Counted from the stretch's first letter, positions 24,832-35,304 are shown. The stretch is 64,000 nt of DNA from Streptomyces sp. NBC_00440 (GCF_036014215.1 NZ_CP107921.1:2861501-2925500); one strand, 5' to 3'. A program made the numbers and translations. Notes: a model not told the origin generated them from the letters alone.

Positions 24832-26094
24832 ATGAGCACCAGCAGCGCGGCCGTGCCACAGACACCACCGGCGAAGAAGTGGTGGAACGGCCTTTTCCAG
24901 GGCCTGCAGAAGGTCGGCCGCAGTCTGCAGCTGCCCGTCGCGGTGCTGCCCGCGGCTGGTCTGCTCGTCAGCCTCGGCAACCTCTTCACCGCGTATCTGC
25001 ACGGCGCCTTCTGGGACAAGACGGCCAAGGTCTTCCTCGCGGGCGGCAATGCGATCCTTGACGGTGCGTTCGGTCTGCCGCTCCTTTTCTGTATCGGTGT
25101 CGCGATCGGCTTCGCGAAGAAGTCGGACGGCTCGACGGCGCTGGCCGCGGTCGCCGGTTTCCTCGTCTACCACGGTGTCCTGGGCGCGTTCCCGATCGGC
25201 GGAACGGTGACGAAGGCGCTTCCGGCCGGGATGCCACAGAATCCGGGGGTCCTCGGCGGCATCCTCATCGGGCTGCTGACCGCGATCGTCTGGCAGCGGT
25301 TCCACCGCACCCGGCTGGTCGACTGGCTGGGCTTCTTCAACGGCCGGCGCCTCGTACCGATCCTGATGGCCTTCATCTGTGCCGTGCTGGGTGTGGTGTT
25401 CGGGCTGCTCTGGCAGCCGGTCGGTGACGCGCTGACCTGGTTCGCCAAGCATCTGATCGATCTGGGCGCCTGGGGTGCGGCGATCTTCGGTGTGGCGAAC
25501 CGGCTGCTCATCCCGATCGGTATGCACCAGTTCCTGAACACGTTCTTCTGGTTCCAGGCGGGCAGTTACACCAAGCCCGACGGCACCGGGGTGCAGGGCG
25601 ACCTGACCCGCTTCTTCGCGGGCGACCCGTCCGCCGGGCAGTTCATGTCGGGCTTCTTCCCGATCATGATGTTCGGTCTGCCCGCGGCGGCCCTGGCCAT
25701 CGCGCACTGCGCGCGCCCGGAGCGGCGCAAGCAGGTCATGGGCCTGATGATCTCGGTCGCGCTGACGTCGTTCGTGACCGGGGTGACCGAGCCGCTGGAG
25801 TTCTCGTTCATGTTCGCCGCGCCGCTGCTGTACGGGCTGCACGCGCTGCTGACCGGTGCGTCGATGGGCATCACCTGGGCCCTGGGGGTCCATGCGGGGT
25901 TCAGCTTCTCGGCCGGACTGATCGACTACGTCATCAACTGGCACCTCGATACGAAGCCCTGGCTGATCATCCCGATCGGCCTGTGCTTCGCGGTGGTGTA
26001 CTACGTGGTCTTCCGGTTCGTGATCACCAAGTTCAATGTGATGACGCCGGGGCGCGAGCCGGAAGAGGACGTCGACGACGTCACCAAGGCGTGA
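24832..26094 (+). CDS. nagE: PTS N-acetylglucosamine-type EIIC permease
   Basis: A 420-residue glucose-superfamily IIC protein with about ten membrane segments. QLPVAVLPAAGLLVSLGN and GLPLLFCIGVAIGFAKKSDG are N-terminal hallmarks, NRLLIPIGMHQFLNTFFWFQ is the conserved substrate region, and VTGVTEPLEFSFMF holds the sugar-binding Glu motif (TEPLEF). IIA and IIB domains are absent, in line with the separate IIB gene at 24369. S. coelicolor is recalled to have two tandem nagE copies; only one is seen here. Confidence 0.92.
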   Translation: MSTSSAAVPQTPPAKKWWNGLFQGLQKVGRSLQLPVAVLPAAGLLVSLGNLFTAYLHGAFWDKTAKVFLAGGNAILDGAFGLPLLFCIGVAIGFAKKSDGSTALAAVAGFLVYHGVLGAFPIGGTVTKALPAGMPQNPGVLGGILIGLLTAIVWQRFHRTRLVDWLGFFNGRRLVPILMAFICAVLGVVFGLLWQPVGDALTWFAKHLIDLGAWGAAIFGVANRLLIPIGMHQFLNTFFWFQAGSYTKPDGTGVQGDLTRFFAGDPSAGQFMSGFFPIMMFGLPAAALAIAHCARPERRKQVMGLMISVALTSFVTGVTEPLEFSFMFAAPLLYGLHALLTGASMGITWALGVHAGFSFSAGLIDYVINWHLDTKPWLIIPIGLCFAVVYYVVFRFVITKFNVMTPGREPEEDVDDVTKA

Positions 26095-26180
26095 CCCGCG
26101 GGACGCCCGCGAGCCCCGGAAAAGCCCCGGTTCTGGGCCCAGCTCCCCTTCCGGGCCCCGCTCCGGGTGCCCGCCGCGGG

Positions 26181-26933
26181 TCAGATCTCGTACACCGCAC
26201 CGGGCCTGGCCAGCTCCACCGGCCCGTCGTACACCGCCTGCGCGTCCGCCAGATTGCGTTTGGCGTCCGTCCACGGCGGGATGTGGGTCAGCACCATGCG
26301 GCCCACCCCGGCGCGTGCCGCGTGTGCGCCGGCCTCGCGGCCGTCGAGGTGGACGTCGGCGACGTCCTCCTTGCCGTGCGTGAAGGACGCCTCGCAGAGG
26401 AACAGGTCGGCGCCCACGGCCAGTTCGTGCAGCGGGTCGCAGACGCCCGTGTCCCCGGAGTAGGTGAGGGAGCCGCCGCCGTGTTCGAGCCGGATGGCAT
26501 AGGACTCGACCGGGTGGCAGACCTTCTCGGTGCGCACCGAGAACGGGCCGATGTCGAACGAGGCGGATTTCAGGGTGCGGAAGTCGAAGACCTCGCCCAT
26601 CGACGAGGAGGACGGTGTGTCCGCGTACGCCGTGGTCAGGCGTTCCGCCGCGCCCTCGGGCGCGTACACCGGGATCGCGGGGCAGCGCCCGCCGTCGTGC
26701 CGGTAGTAGCGCGCGACGAAGTACGCGCACATGTCGATGCAGTGGTCCGAGTGGAGATGGCTGAGGAAGACGGCGTCGAGGTCGTAGAGGCCGCAGTAGT
26801 GCTGCAGCTCGCCGAGGGCGCCATTGCCCATGTCGAGGAGCAGCCGGAAGCCGTCGGCCTCTACGAGGTAGCTCGAACAGGCCGATTCCGCGGATGGGAA
26901 CGACCCCGAGCAGCCGACGACGGTGAGCTTCAT
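26181..26933 (-). CDS. MBL-fold metal-dependent hydrolase
   Basis: A 250-residue metallo-beta-lactamase-fold protein. The metal-binding motif is FLSHLHSDHCID (H-x-H-x-D-H, near 58-63), with further ligands in EKVCHPVESYAIRLE (His), YSGDTG (Asp) and VLTHIPPWTD (His). The arrangement matches RNase Z-like and cyclic-phosphodiesterase-like relatives without an exosite. The start LTVVGCSGSFPS is typical. No neighbour defines the substrate; cytoplasmic. Confidence 0.9.
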   Translation of the reverse strand: MKLTVVGCSGSFPSAESACSSYLVEADGFRLLLDMGNGALGELQHYCGLYDLDAVFLSHLHSDHCIDMCAYFVARYYRHDGGRCPAIPVYAPEGAAERLTTAYADTPSSSSMGEVFDFRTLKSASFDIGPFSVRTEKVCHPVESYAIRLEHGGGSLTYSGDTGVCDPLHELAVGADLFLCEASFTHGKEDVADVHLDGREAGAHAARAGVGRMVLTHIPPWTDAKRNLADAQAVYDGPVELARPGAVYEI

Positions 26934-27154
26934 GGAGTGGGAACCTCCGTGGACGGGCCGGGCCCCGCACGCCCGGCAGGACGCCGAAGCGGTCCGTCGA
27001 GCCTAAGGCGCGGGAGCGGTGGCCGCTCCTTCACAGGACGCCGTTGTGGGGGAACTCACCTGTGCTGTCACCGGTTCGGGTGGGCGGGGCGGCTCTGCGG
27101 GCCTGCTGCGGCGGGGCGCAGGGGGCTCGGGGCCGCACCGGTACGGTCCTGGGT

Positions 27155-27652
27155 ATGGATACGACGTGGTTGCTGGCGCTGATAGCTGTGGTGCTGATTG
27201 CCCTGGTCGCCTCGGTCGTCGACGGGCGGGCGCGCGGCGGGCGCCGGCAGCGGGGGCGGCAGCGTCCGCCGGGGCGGGCCGGGGGCCGGGAGCCGCGGGC
27301 GCCGGCGGGGCGGCCGCGGAAGCGGGCCGGGCGGCCCGGGCGGGTGCCGCGGGCGGGCGAGATCTGGTGGGCGCTGGTGCCGTACGAGGACGGGCCGGGC
27401 GGCAAGGACCGGCCGTGTCTGGTGCTCTCGGTACGGGGTGACGCGGCTGTCGTCGCCAAGATCACCAGTAAGCACCATGAGGAGCGGCCCGGGGTGATCG
27501 CGCTGCCGGCGGGGGCTGTGGGCGACGCGCGGGACCGGCAGAGCTTTCTGGAGACGGACGAGCTGCGGGATGTCCGGGTGCGGGAGTTCCGCCGGTGGGC
27601 GGGCGATGTGGACCCGGCGGTGTGGGACCGGGTGCGGCATCTGGCGAGGTAG
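27155..27652 (+). CDS. Membrane-anchored PemK/MazF-like protein
   Basis: A 165-residue protein. Residues 5-22 form a membrane helix (WLLALIAVVLIALVASVV), followed by an Arg/Pro/Gly-rich linker (24-66). The C-terminal domain starts GEIWWALVPYEDGPGGKDRPCLVLS, the PemK/MazF pattern (G-E-I-W-W and D-R-P-x-L-V-L). MazF-type domains are RNA-cleaving toxins, but no antitoxin gene lies beside it and the membrane tether is unusual, so a toxin role is only inferred. It is conserved-looking and convergent with cysM. Confidence 0.85.
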   Translation: MDTTWLLALIAVVLIALVASVVDGRARGGRRQRGRQRPPGRAGGREPRAPAGRPRKRAGRPGRVPRAGEIWWALVPYEDGPGGKDRPCLVLSVRGDAAVVAKITSKHHEERPGVIALPAGAVGDARDRQSFLETDELRDVRVREFRRWAGDVDPAVWDRVRHLAR

Positions 27653-27674
27653 GCGTGGTGGACAGTGAGCGGCG

Positions 27675-27711
27675 GGCGGCGGCCCGGACCTTCCCGGTCC
27701 GGGCCGCCGCC
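27675..27711. terminator. Hairpin between the PemK-like gene and cysM
   Basis: Perfect 16-base stem GGCGGCGGCCCGGACC / GGTCCGGGCCGCCGCC with loop TTCCC between convergent genes; a likely bidirectional terminator. Confidence 0.85.
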
Positions 27712-27768
27712 CTCGTGTCTCCTGCGCCGGGAGCCGGCCCTGGTGCTACGCCCGGAGCCGGTCTGTTG

Positions 27769-29006
<1,238 letters not shown>

Positions 29007-29104
29007 GGCTGGGCTCCTGTCGGATGGTGAGGCGGAGGGCGCGGCAGCGCGCGTGGTGCCGGTAATGCCGGTGGTGGTGCGGGGTGCTTACGCGGGGCCG
29101 CGGC

Positions 29105-29254
29105 TCAGACGGCAGCGCGGCGCGGACAGATTGCGCTGTCGAGGCGGCACAGGTCGACGTGCAGCCGGGCGGCTCCACATCCAAAGGCTCCCAGCAAGAG
29201 CGTGGACGCGGAGCGCAGCGTGACGGGCGTCGCGCCCGGCGTCTTTTCGCTCAC
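29105..29254 (-). CDS. Putative cysteine-responsive leader peptide
   Basis: A 49-codon ORF upstream of cysO. GTG start, then SEKTPGATPVT, a middle segment, and the C-terminal LHVDLCRLDSAICPRRAAV. The H-V-D-L-C-R-x-x-x-A-x-C pattern matches short actinobacterial leader peptides found before cysteine and sulfur genes, where ribosome stalling at Cys codons controls downstream expression. It contains three Cys codons and stops 98 bases before cysO. Most family members start and reach HVDLCR sooner; here about 20 extra residues intervene. Conserved pattern seen directly; attenuation is inferred from relatives. Confidence 0.72.
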   Translation of the reverse strand: MSEKTPGATPVTLRSASTLLLGAFGCGAARLHVDLCRLDSAICPRRAAV

Positions 29255-29363
29255 GTCATGGGAAACCATGGGCTCATCGTATCGATTCCCACCCCGCGAA
29301 CCGAGGGGCAGTCTCGGTATCCGGGATCAATGTGTCCGACTGCCGGACAGCCGGGTGGGCCGG

Positions 29364-29780
29364 CTACGGAACGACGGTCACTTCCTCCTCGGTGACCACG
29401 CCGTCGGCGATGCGGTACGAGCGGAACTGGAAGGGTCCAGCCTCGTCGGTGTCGGCGGTGGAGACGAGGACGTAGTGCGCGCCGGGCTCGTTCGCATAGG
29501 TGATGTCCGTACGCGACGGGTACGCCTCGGTCGCGGTGTGCGAGTGGTAGACGATCACCGGTTCCTCGTCGCGGTCGTCCAGGTCCCGGTAGAGCTTCAG
29601 CAGGTCCGCCGAGTCGAACTCGTAGAACGTGGGCGAGCGCGCGGCGTTGAGCATCGGGATGAACCGCTCGGGGCGGCCGGAGCCCTCCGGGCCCGCGACC
29701 ATGCCGCACGCCTCGTCGGGGTGGTCGGCGCGGGCGTGCGCCACGATCTGGTCGTACAGGGCCTGGGTAAGGGTCAGCAT
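29364..29780 (-). CDS. mec: M67/JAMM metallopeptidase (Mec-type)
   Basis: A 138-residue JAMM-fold zinc protease. DEACGMVAG provides the upstream Glu region, and YHSHTATEAYPSRTD is the zinc motif (H-S-H-x7-S-x2-D). Mycobacterial Mec releases cysteine from CysO-cysteine, completing the CysO-CysM pathway, and is encoded next to those genes as here. It lies upstream on the same strand, 109 bases before the leader peptide, and might be cotranscribed. It could also trim the Met-Val tail from CysO (inference). Confidence 0.88.
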   Translation of the reverse strand: MLTLTQALYDQIVAHARADHPDEACGMVAGPEGSGRPERFIPMLNAARSPTFYEFDSADLLKLYRDLDDRDEEPVIVYHSHTATEAYPSRTDITYANEPGAHYVLVSTADTDEAGPFQFRSYRIADGVVTEEEVTVVP

Positions 29781-29800
29781 GCCGTTCAGGATAAGCAGAG

Positions 29801-29837
29801 GGGCCGGTCCGTACCGGAGTGCGGTACGGGCCGGCCC
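29801..29837 (-). terminator. Hairpin terminator after the amino-acid permease
   Basis: Fifteen-base stem GGGCCGGTCCGTACC / GGTACGGGCCGGCCC with one G-T pair and loop GGAGTGC, between the permease stop (29904) and the mec start. Confidence 0.8.
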
Positions 29838-29903
29838 ACATGCTGAGAATGCACCGGGAATCCGCGGGGATCGCTCCCGGATCAGCGCTTGGCGGAGCCT
29901 TGC

Positions 29904-31340
29904 TCAGCTCTTGTTCCGCTTGGCGAAGGCCGCACCTTCCGGGTTACGGGCCCTCAGCACCAGGTACGTGACGCCGAGGAGCGCGGCCCAGAAGGGGGCC
30001 GCGTACAGCGAGACGCGGGTGTCCTTGTCGATGCCCATCATCACGATGACCAGGGCTATGAAGGCGAGCGAGAACCAGCTGGTCCAGGGGGCGCCGGGGG
30101 CCCGGAAGGTGGACTCCGGGAGCTCGCCGCGGTCCGACTTGGCGCGGTAGCGGATCTGGCAGATGAGGATCACGATCCAGGCCCACATACCGGAGATGGT
30201 GGCGAAGGAGACGACGTAGTTGAACGCCTGGCCCGGCCACTGGTAGTTGATCCAGACACCGACGAGCATCAGTGCGGCGGAGACCGTGGTACCCAGCAGC
30301 GGGGTGCCGTTCTTCGTCAGGGAGGTGAACGCCTTCGGGCCCTGGCCGTTGAGAGCCAGGTCGCGCAGCATCCGGCCGGTGGAGTACATGCCGGAGTTGC
30401 AGGAGGAAAGGGCCGCGGTCAGCACGACGAAGTTGACGATGCCCGCGCCGACGCCCAGGCCCATCTTCTGGAAGGCGGCGACGAAGGGGCTGATGCCGGG
30501 GTGGAACTCGGTCCACGGGACGACCGAGAGGATCATGATCAGCGCGCCGATGTAGAAGACCGCGATGCGCCAGGGCACGGTGTTGATCGCCTTGGGCAGG
30601 ACCTTCCTGGGGTTCTTGGACTCCCCCGCGGTGACGCCGACCAGTTCCACGGCGAGGAAGGCGAACATCACGATCTGCAGGGTCATCAGGGTGCCGGTGA
30701 TCCCCTTGGGGAAGAAGCCGCCCTGGTCCCAGAGGTGGGTGACGCTCGCGGTGTCGCCGGCGTCGGAGAAGCCGAGGGTGAGGATTCCGGCGCAGATCAG
30801 GATCATGCCGATGATCGCGGTGACCTTCACCGTCGAGAACCAGAACTCCAGCTCACCGAAGAGCTTCACGGAGATCAGGTTCACGCCGTAGAGGATGATC
30901 GTGAAGATCAGCGCGGAGAGCCATTGCGGGATGTTCCACCAGTAGGTCATATAGGTGGCTGCTGCGGTGACTTCGGTAATTCCGGTGACGACCCAGAAGA
31001 GCCAGTACGTCCAGCCGGTGACATAGCCGGCGAAGGGGCCGATGAATTCTCGCGCGTATTCGGAGAAGGAGCCGGAGACCGGGCGGTACATGAGCAGCTC
31101 GCCCAGGGCCCGCATGATGAAGAAGATGACCAGGCCCGCGATGGCGTAGGCGAGTATGAGGCTCGGTCCGGCCTTCGAGATGGCCTTGCCCGCGCCGAGG
31201 AAGAGACCGGTGCCGATGGCGCCGCCGATCGCGATCATCTGGATCTGGCGGGCTCCCAGGCCTCGCTTGTATCCCTCGCCCGATTCGGAGTCCTCGGCCT
31301 CACTGCCGTCGTATTCCTTGTCGACCTGCACTGAGGTCAT
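29904..31340 (-). CDS. AAT-family amino-acid permease
   Basis: A 478-residue APC-superfamily transporter with 12 membrane helices. GLGARQIQMIAIGGAIGTGLFLGAG is the conserved first helix and substrate loop of AAT members (GabP, AnsP, AroP group). FVVLTAALSSCNSGMYSTGRML is the helix-8 hallmark. A 28-residue acidic N-terminus precedes the core. The exact amino acid is not deducible. Proton-coupled import at the cytoplasmic membrane is expected. Confidence 0.92.
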   Translation of the reverse strand: MTSVQVDKEYDGSEAEDSESGEGYKRGLGARQIQMIAIGGAIGTGLFLGAGKAISKAGPSLILAYAIAGLVIFFIMRALGELLMYRPVSGSFSEYAREFIGPFAGYVTGWTYWLFWVVTGITEVTAAATYMTYWWNIPQWLSALIFTIILYGVNLISVKLFGELEFWFSTVKVTAIIGMILICAGILTLGFSDAGDTASVTHLWDQGGFFPKGITGTLMTLQIVMFAFLAVELVGVTAGESKNPRKVLPKAINTVPWRIAVFYIGALIMILSVVPWTEFHPGISPFVAAFQKMGLGVGAGIVNFVVLTAALSSCNSGMYSTGRMLRDLALNGQGPKAFTSLTKNGTPLLGTTVSAALMLVGVWINYQWPGQAFNYVVSFATISGMWAWIVILICQIRYRAKSDRGELPESTFRAPGAPWTSWFSLAFIALVIVMMGIDKDTRVSLYAAPFWAALLGVTYLVLRARNPEGAAFAKRNKS

Positions 31341-31672
31341 GGTGTTGCGCCTTTCTCCATGCCGATCCGGCCTGACGAGGCTCGGATCGACTGTGACGAT
31401 CCTGGAGGGCAGAACCCGCGGATGGTGGAGTGCTGTCGGCGGTCGGCCTGACTGGCGGCCCCGGGAACGGGGGTGGTGTTCCCGGGCGGTCGTGAAGATT
31501 TATCACGGCGGCATCAGAGATCATCCCGGCCAAATGTGACTCACGCCACTGGAAGAACCGGACGAAAAACACCGGGCGGAGCAAAATAGCCCGCCACGGT
31601 GACGTCATCGTTATCCGGATTTGAGCGTCCTTTGAGCGGACGGTGATCCGGTCGGAGCCCGGCGAAGGCGCC
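31341..31672. other. Intergenic region between DUF2017 and permease genes
   Basis: It contains the long permease leader on the minus strand, including a hairpin CCCGGGAAC...GTTCCCGGG at 31460-31486 and an A/T-richer stretch at 31495-31600 that probably holds the promoter. No ORF with coding character is seen. Confidence 0.4.
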
Positions 31673-32350
31673 TTACGGCATCAGGGTCTCGACGAGGGTT
31701 TCCTGGAGGGCGCCGAGCCAGAGGTAGGCCATCACCATCGGCTTGCGGGGGTCGTCGTCCGGGAGCCGGTACAGCCCGCCGACAGCGTCGTCATCGGGCC
31801 CGCCCTCATCAGAAACATCGAGGCGCGTGCCGATGGTCAGCCGGAGGTCGTTGAGCGCACCCAGCCAGTGGCGCGAGTCGTCGGCCGAGAGCGTGAGCTG
31901 CACGGCGCCCTCGGGAAGGGCGCGCTTGCGGCGGCCCCTGCGCGTGCCCCCGCGGGACTCACCGGGTGCGCCGGGCTCGTCGTGGGCACCGTCGGCGCCC
32001 GCCCCGCCCGCCGCACCCACTTGATCGAGGGTCCGTACGAGCGCCAGCGCGTCCTCGCGCTTGCGGGCGCGCAGGTCGTTCTCGGTGAAACGGCGGAACT
32101 CCGACGAGAAGTCGGGCTCCTCGTCCCCGTACGCGTCGGGGAAGAGGCGGGCCAGTGCCGGGTCGTCCGGCGGCTTGCTCGGCCCCTCGGAGAACAGCGA
32201 GGCCAGCGGATCCTCGCCGTCGACCGGCTCCTCACCGGGACCGACCAGCTCCAGGAGCTGTACGGCGAGCGAGCGCAGGATGGACATCTCGACCTCGTCG
32301 AGTGCGACGGTGGCGCCACCGCCAGGGACCGCCTCGAACTGTCCGGCCAT
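31673..32350 (-). CDS. DUF2017 family protein
   Basis: A 225-residue acidic protein. FEAVPGGGATVALDEVEMSILRSLAVQLLELV is the DUF2017 start, followed by RLFPDAY and FRRFTENDLRARKREDA. A Gly/Ala/Arg-rich insert lies near 125-150 before WLGALNDLRLTIGTRLDV and MAYLWLGALQETLVETL. The start codon overlaps the clpS stop (TGATG), so the pair is translationally coupled, as in other actinobacteria. Function unknown. Confidence 0.9.
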   Translation of the reverse strand: MAGQFEAVPGGGATVALDEVEMSILRSLAVQLLELVGPGEEPVDGEDPLASLFSEGPSKPPDDPALARLFPDAYGDEEPDFSSEFRRFTENDLRARKREDALALVRTLDQVGAAGGAGADGAHDEPGAPGESRGGTRRGRRKRALPEGAVQLTLSADDSRHWLGALNDLRLTIGTRLDVSDEGGPDDDAVGGLYRLPDDDPRKPMVMAYLWLGALQETLVETLMP

Positions 32351-32664
32351 CAGTTGCGGTCCTGGGTGAGGGTGGCCCACAGGCCGTAACCATGCATCGC
32401 CTGCACGTCGCGTTCCATTTCCTCGCGGCTGCCGCTGGAGACCACGGCCCGCCCCTTCTGGTGCACATCGAGCATCAGCTTGTGCGCCTTCGCCTTCGAG
32501 TAGCCGAAGTAGCTCTGGAAGACATAGGCGACATAGCTCATCAGATTGACCGGGTCGTTGTGGACGAGCGTCACCCACGGCACGTCGGGCTCGGGGACCG
32601 CGAAGGTCTCCTCGGCCGATTCGGGACGTTCGATCTCTACAGGGGCGACACTCACGCCACCCAT
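32350..32664 (-). CDS. clpS: ATP-dependent Clp protease adaptor ClpS
   Basis: A 104-residue N-end-rule adaptor delivering substrates to ClpAP/Clp[51 protein letters not shown] is the diagnostic core: the HNDPVN motif forms the amino-terminal residue pocket, and the Met in NLMSYV gates it. The N-terminal 30 residues are Glu/Pro-rich and flexible. Start ATG 32664; a GTG three codons later is possible. Divergent from pncB. Confidence 0.95.
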   Translation of the reverse strand: MGGVSVAPVEIERPESAEETFAVPEPDVPWVTLVHNDPVNLMSYVAYVFQSYFGYSKAKAHKLMLDVHQKGRAVVSSGSREEMERDVQAMHGYGLWATLTQDRN

Positions 32665-32829
32665 GCTGCCACCCGCGGAGTGGCGGCGCACACACCGGCC
32701 CATAGATCTCGTCACTCTGACGAAATAGGGGGTAGCATCATTCGCACGCCCCATCGAACGGGGGACAGCCCCGGGAGACCCGGCCGGCGGAGCCGGACCG
32801 GCCCGGACGAAAGTGCGAGGTTGACCGTT

Positions 32830-34158
32830 GTGAACGTTGCGGACCTTGGCCTGCCGGTACATGTGCCGTCGACAGCGCTCTTCACGGACCAGTACGAGCT
32901 CACCATGCTCCAGGCCGCCCTGAAGGCGGGCACCGCCGACCGCAGGTCGGTCTTCGAGGTCTTCACCCGGCGGCTGCCCGAGGGGCGCCGGTACGGCGTC
33001 GTGGCGGGCACCGGGCGCGTCCTCGACGCCGTCGAGAACTTCCGCTTCGACGAGGACCAGCTCCGGTTCCTGCGCGAGCAGAAGATCGTCGACGGGCCCA
33101 CCGCCGAATGGCTCGCCTCCTACCGCTTCAGCGGCGACATCTGGGGCTATCCGGAGGGCGAGGTGTACTTCCCGGGCTCCCCCGTCCTGCGGGTCGAGGG
33201 CTCCTTCGCGGAGTGCGTGCTCCTGGAGACCGTGATCCTTTCGATCCTCAACCACGACTCGGCCATCGCCGCGGCGGCCTCCCGGATGAACGCGGCGGCC
33301 GGCGGCCGGCCGCTGATCGAGATGGGCGCCCGGCGCACCCACGAGCTGGCGGCCGTCGCGTCGGCCCGCGCCGCGTACGTCGGCGGTTTCGCCACCACGT
33401 CGGACCTGGCGGCCGGATTCCGGTACGGCATCCCCACCGTCGGCACCAGCGCCCACGCCTTCACCCTGCTCCACGACGACGAGCGGCAGGCGTTCACCGC
33501 CCAGGTCGCCTCGCTGGGCGGGGGCACCACCCTGCTGGTCGACACCTACGACGTGGCGGAGGCGGTCCGTACCGCCGTGGAGGTGGCCGGGCCCGAGCTG
33601 GGCGCGGTCCGCATCGACTCCGGGGACCTGCTCCTCGTCGCGCACAAGGTCCGCCAGCAGCTGGACGCCATGGGCGCCACCCAGACCAAGATCGTGGTCA
33701 CGTCCGACCTGGACGAGTACGCCATCGCCTCGCTGGCGGCGGCGCCCGTCGACGCGTACGGGGTCGGCACCCAGCTCGTCACCGGCAGCGGGCACCCCAC
33801 CTGCTCCATGGTCTACAAGCTGGTGGCCCGCGCCACGTCCGCCGACCCGCAGGCCCCGCTCCAGCCGGTGGCGAAGAAGTCGATGGGCGCCAAGACCTCG
33901 CGCGGCGGCCGCAAGTGGGCGGCGCGCAGGACCGACGCCGACGGGATCGCCGAGGCCGAGGTGATCGGCACCGGCCAGGTGCCGCCGGAGCTCCGGGGCC
34001 GGGAGCTGCTGGTGAAGCTGATCAAGGGCGGCGAGGTCGTCGAGCGTGAATCGCTGGACACGGTGCGCGAGCGCCATCTCGCCGTCCGTGCCACTCTGCC
34101 CATGTCGGCCTTCCAGCTCTCCCGGGGCGAGCCGGTCATCCCCACCGAGTACATGTGA
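32830..34158 (+). CDS. pncB: Nicotinate phosphoribosyltransferase
   Basis: A 442-residue NAD-salvage enzyme making nicotinate mononucleotide from nicotinate and [22 protein letters not shown] is the canonical start. [51 protein letters not shown] and [14 protein letters not shown] contain the conserved active-site region with the phosphorylatable His (GTSAH). VRIDSGDLL and VTSDLDEY bind PRPP. GTG 32830 follows GAGG. Followed by the nicotinamidase gene, forming a salvage pair. Confidence 0.95.
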   Translation: MNVADLGLPVHVPSTALFTDQYELTMLQAALKAGTADRRSVFEVFTRRLPEGRRYGVVAGTGRVLDAVENFRFDEDQLRFLREQKIVDGPTAEWLASYRFSGDIWGYPEGEVYFPGSPVLRVEGSFAECVLLETVILSILNHDSAIAAAASRMNAAAGGRPLIEMGARRTHELAAVASARAAYVGGFATTSDLAAGFRYGIPTVGTSAHAFTLLHDDERQAFTAQVASLGGGTTLLVDTYDVAEAVRTAVEVAGPELGAVRIDSGDLLLVAHKVRQQLDAMGATQTKIVVTSDLDEYAIASLAAAPVDAYGVGTQLVTGSGHPTCSMVYKLVARATSADPQAPLQPVAKKSMGAKTSRGGRKWAARRTDADGIAEAEVIGTGQVPPELRGRELLVKLIKGGEVVERESLDTVRERHLAVRATLPMSAFQLSRGEPVIPTEYM

Positions 34159-34195
34159 GCCGCCGGGCACATGTGAGCAGGCCGGTACGGGCCGT

Positions 34196-34270
34196 CCCGT
34201 ACGCGCGGACCCGGCCCGTACGCACGGACGCGCCTCGTACGCACGAACCCGCCCCGTACGCATGAACCAC
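34196..34270. repeat. Four 19-base tandem repeats between pncB and pncA
   Basis: Units starting CCCGTACGCACGGA begin at 34196, 34215, 34234 and 34253, with 19-base spacing. They carry no coding pattern and lie in the pncB-pncA spacer. Confidence 0.75.
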
Positions 34271-34367
34271 AGGTGAGCGGGAATGCAACGGCTGCCGGCA
34301 CGCCCTCGCGCACCGGCGCACGCCGCCCTTCCGCCACCCCTTCTCCCCCCAGGACAAGGATCCCGCC

Positions 34368-34952
34368 ATGCACCGCGCCCTGATCGTCGTCGATGTGCAG
34401 AACGACTTCTGCGAAGGCGGAAGCCTCGCCGTCGCAGGGGGCGCCGATGTCGCCGCCGCCGTCACCGACCTGATCGGCCAGTCCACCGCCTGCTACCGGC
34501 ACGTGGTGGCCACCCGTGACCACCATGTGAACCCGGGCAACCACTTCTCCCGGAACCCGGACTTCGTCCACTCCTGGCCGCCGCACTGCGTCGCCGGTAC
34601 GGAGGGGGTGGGGTTCCACCCGAACTTCGCACCTGCCGTGGCATCCGGTGCGATCAGTGCCGTCTTCGACAAGGGTGCTTACGCGGCGGCGTACAGCGGT
34701 TTCGAGGGCGCCGACGAGAACGGCGTACCGCTGGCCGACTGGCTGCGGGCCCGCGAGGTCGAAGCGGTCGATGTGGTCGGCATCGCCACGGACCACTGCG
34801 TACGGGCGACGGCGCTCGACGCGGTGCGTGCCGGGTTCGGGACGCATGTGCTGCTGGACCTGACGGCCGGGGTGGCCGAGGCGACGACGGACCGGGCGCT
34901 GGAGGAGATGCGGGCGGCCGGCGTCGAGCTGACCGGCAAGCCGGGGGCGTAA
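34368..34952 (+). CDS. pncA: Nicotinamidase (isochorismatase fold)
   Basis: A 194-residue amidohydrolase converting nicotinamide to nicotinate, the substrate of the preceding Pnc[20 protein letters not shown] provides the catalytic Asp (D9 region), VFDKGAY the Lys, and [15 protein letters not shown] the nucleophilic Cys. The metal ligands expected in [13 protein letters not shown] (Asp and two His) are present. The ATG follows AAGGATCC. Confidence 0.95.
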   Translation: MHRALIVVDVQNDFCEGGSLAVAGGADVAAAVTDLIGQSTACYRHVVATRDHHVNPGNHFSRNPDFVHSWPPHCVAGTEGVGFHPNFAPAVASGAISAVFDKGAYAAAYSGFEGADENGVPLADWLRAREVEAVDVVGIATDHCVRATALDAVRAGFGTHVLLDLTAGVAEATTDRALEEMRAAGVELTGKPGA

Positions 34953-34998
34953 GGCCCCCGCACCGCCTGCGTCCCCCGCACCGCCTGCATCCCCCGCG

Positions 34999-35304
34999 TC
35001 AGACGCCTTCGCCGAGCAGCGCTCTGATCGGATGCCAGAGCTCCGCCTCCTCCTGCGGCGCCGCGCGCCACAGCAGTCCGTCCGGATGGTGCAGGACGGC
35101 CGTGATCTCGTCCGGCGTCGGTGGCTGCGTGTTACCGCGCAGATACACCGCCCGCATCCCCAGATTCCGCACCCGGGTCAGGGCGCGCGGCCGGTTCGCG
35201 GCGTGGACGAGGATCCGGACATGGGTCATCCGGTCCGGGCTCGGCAGGGTGAGAGCCACCACCACGCTGCCGTTCGGAAGTCTGCTGAATCCGCCACCAG
35301 GCAT
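34999..35304 (-). CDS. Conserved hypothetical protein
   Basis: About 101 residues starting MPGGGFSRLPNGSVVVALTLPSPDRMTHVRILVHA, with alternating hydrophobic strands and a C-terminal helix (EEAELWHPIRALLGEG). The start at 35304 has GGGGGAG nine bases upstream; ATG 35313 would overlap that site. No family recognised. The coding pattern and position resemble conserved Streptomyces small genes near clpS and pncA. Confidence 0.7.
   Translation of the reverse strand: MPGGGFSRLPNGSVVVALTLPSPDRMTHVRILVHAANRPRALTRVRNLGMRAVYLRGNTQPPTPDEITAVLHHPDGLLWRAAPQEEAELWHPIRALLGEGV

Noticed and set aside
24691..26970. A 759-codon minus-strand frame opposite nagE and the MBL gene
   Set aside because: Shadow of clear genes on the other strand or frame.
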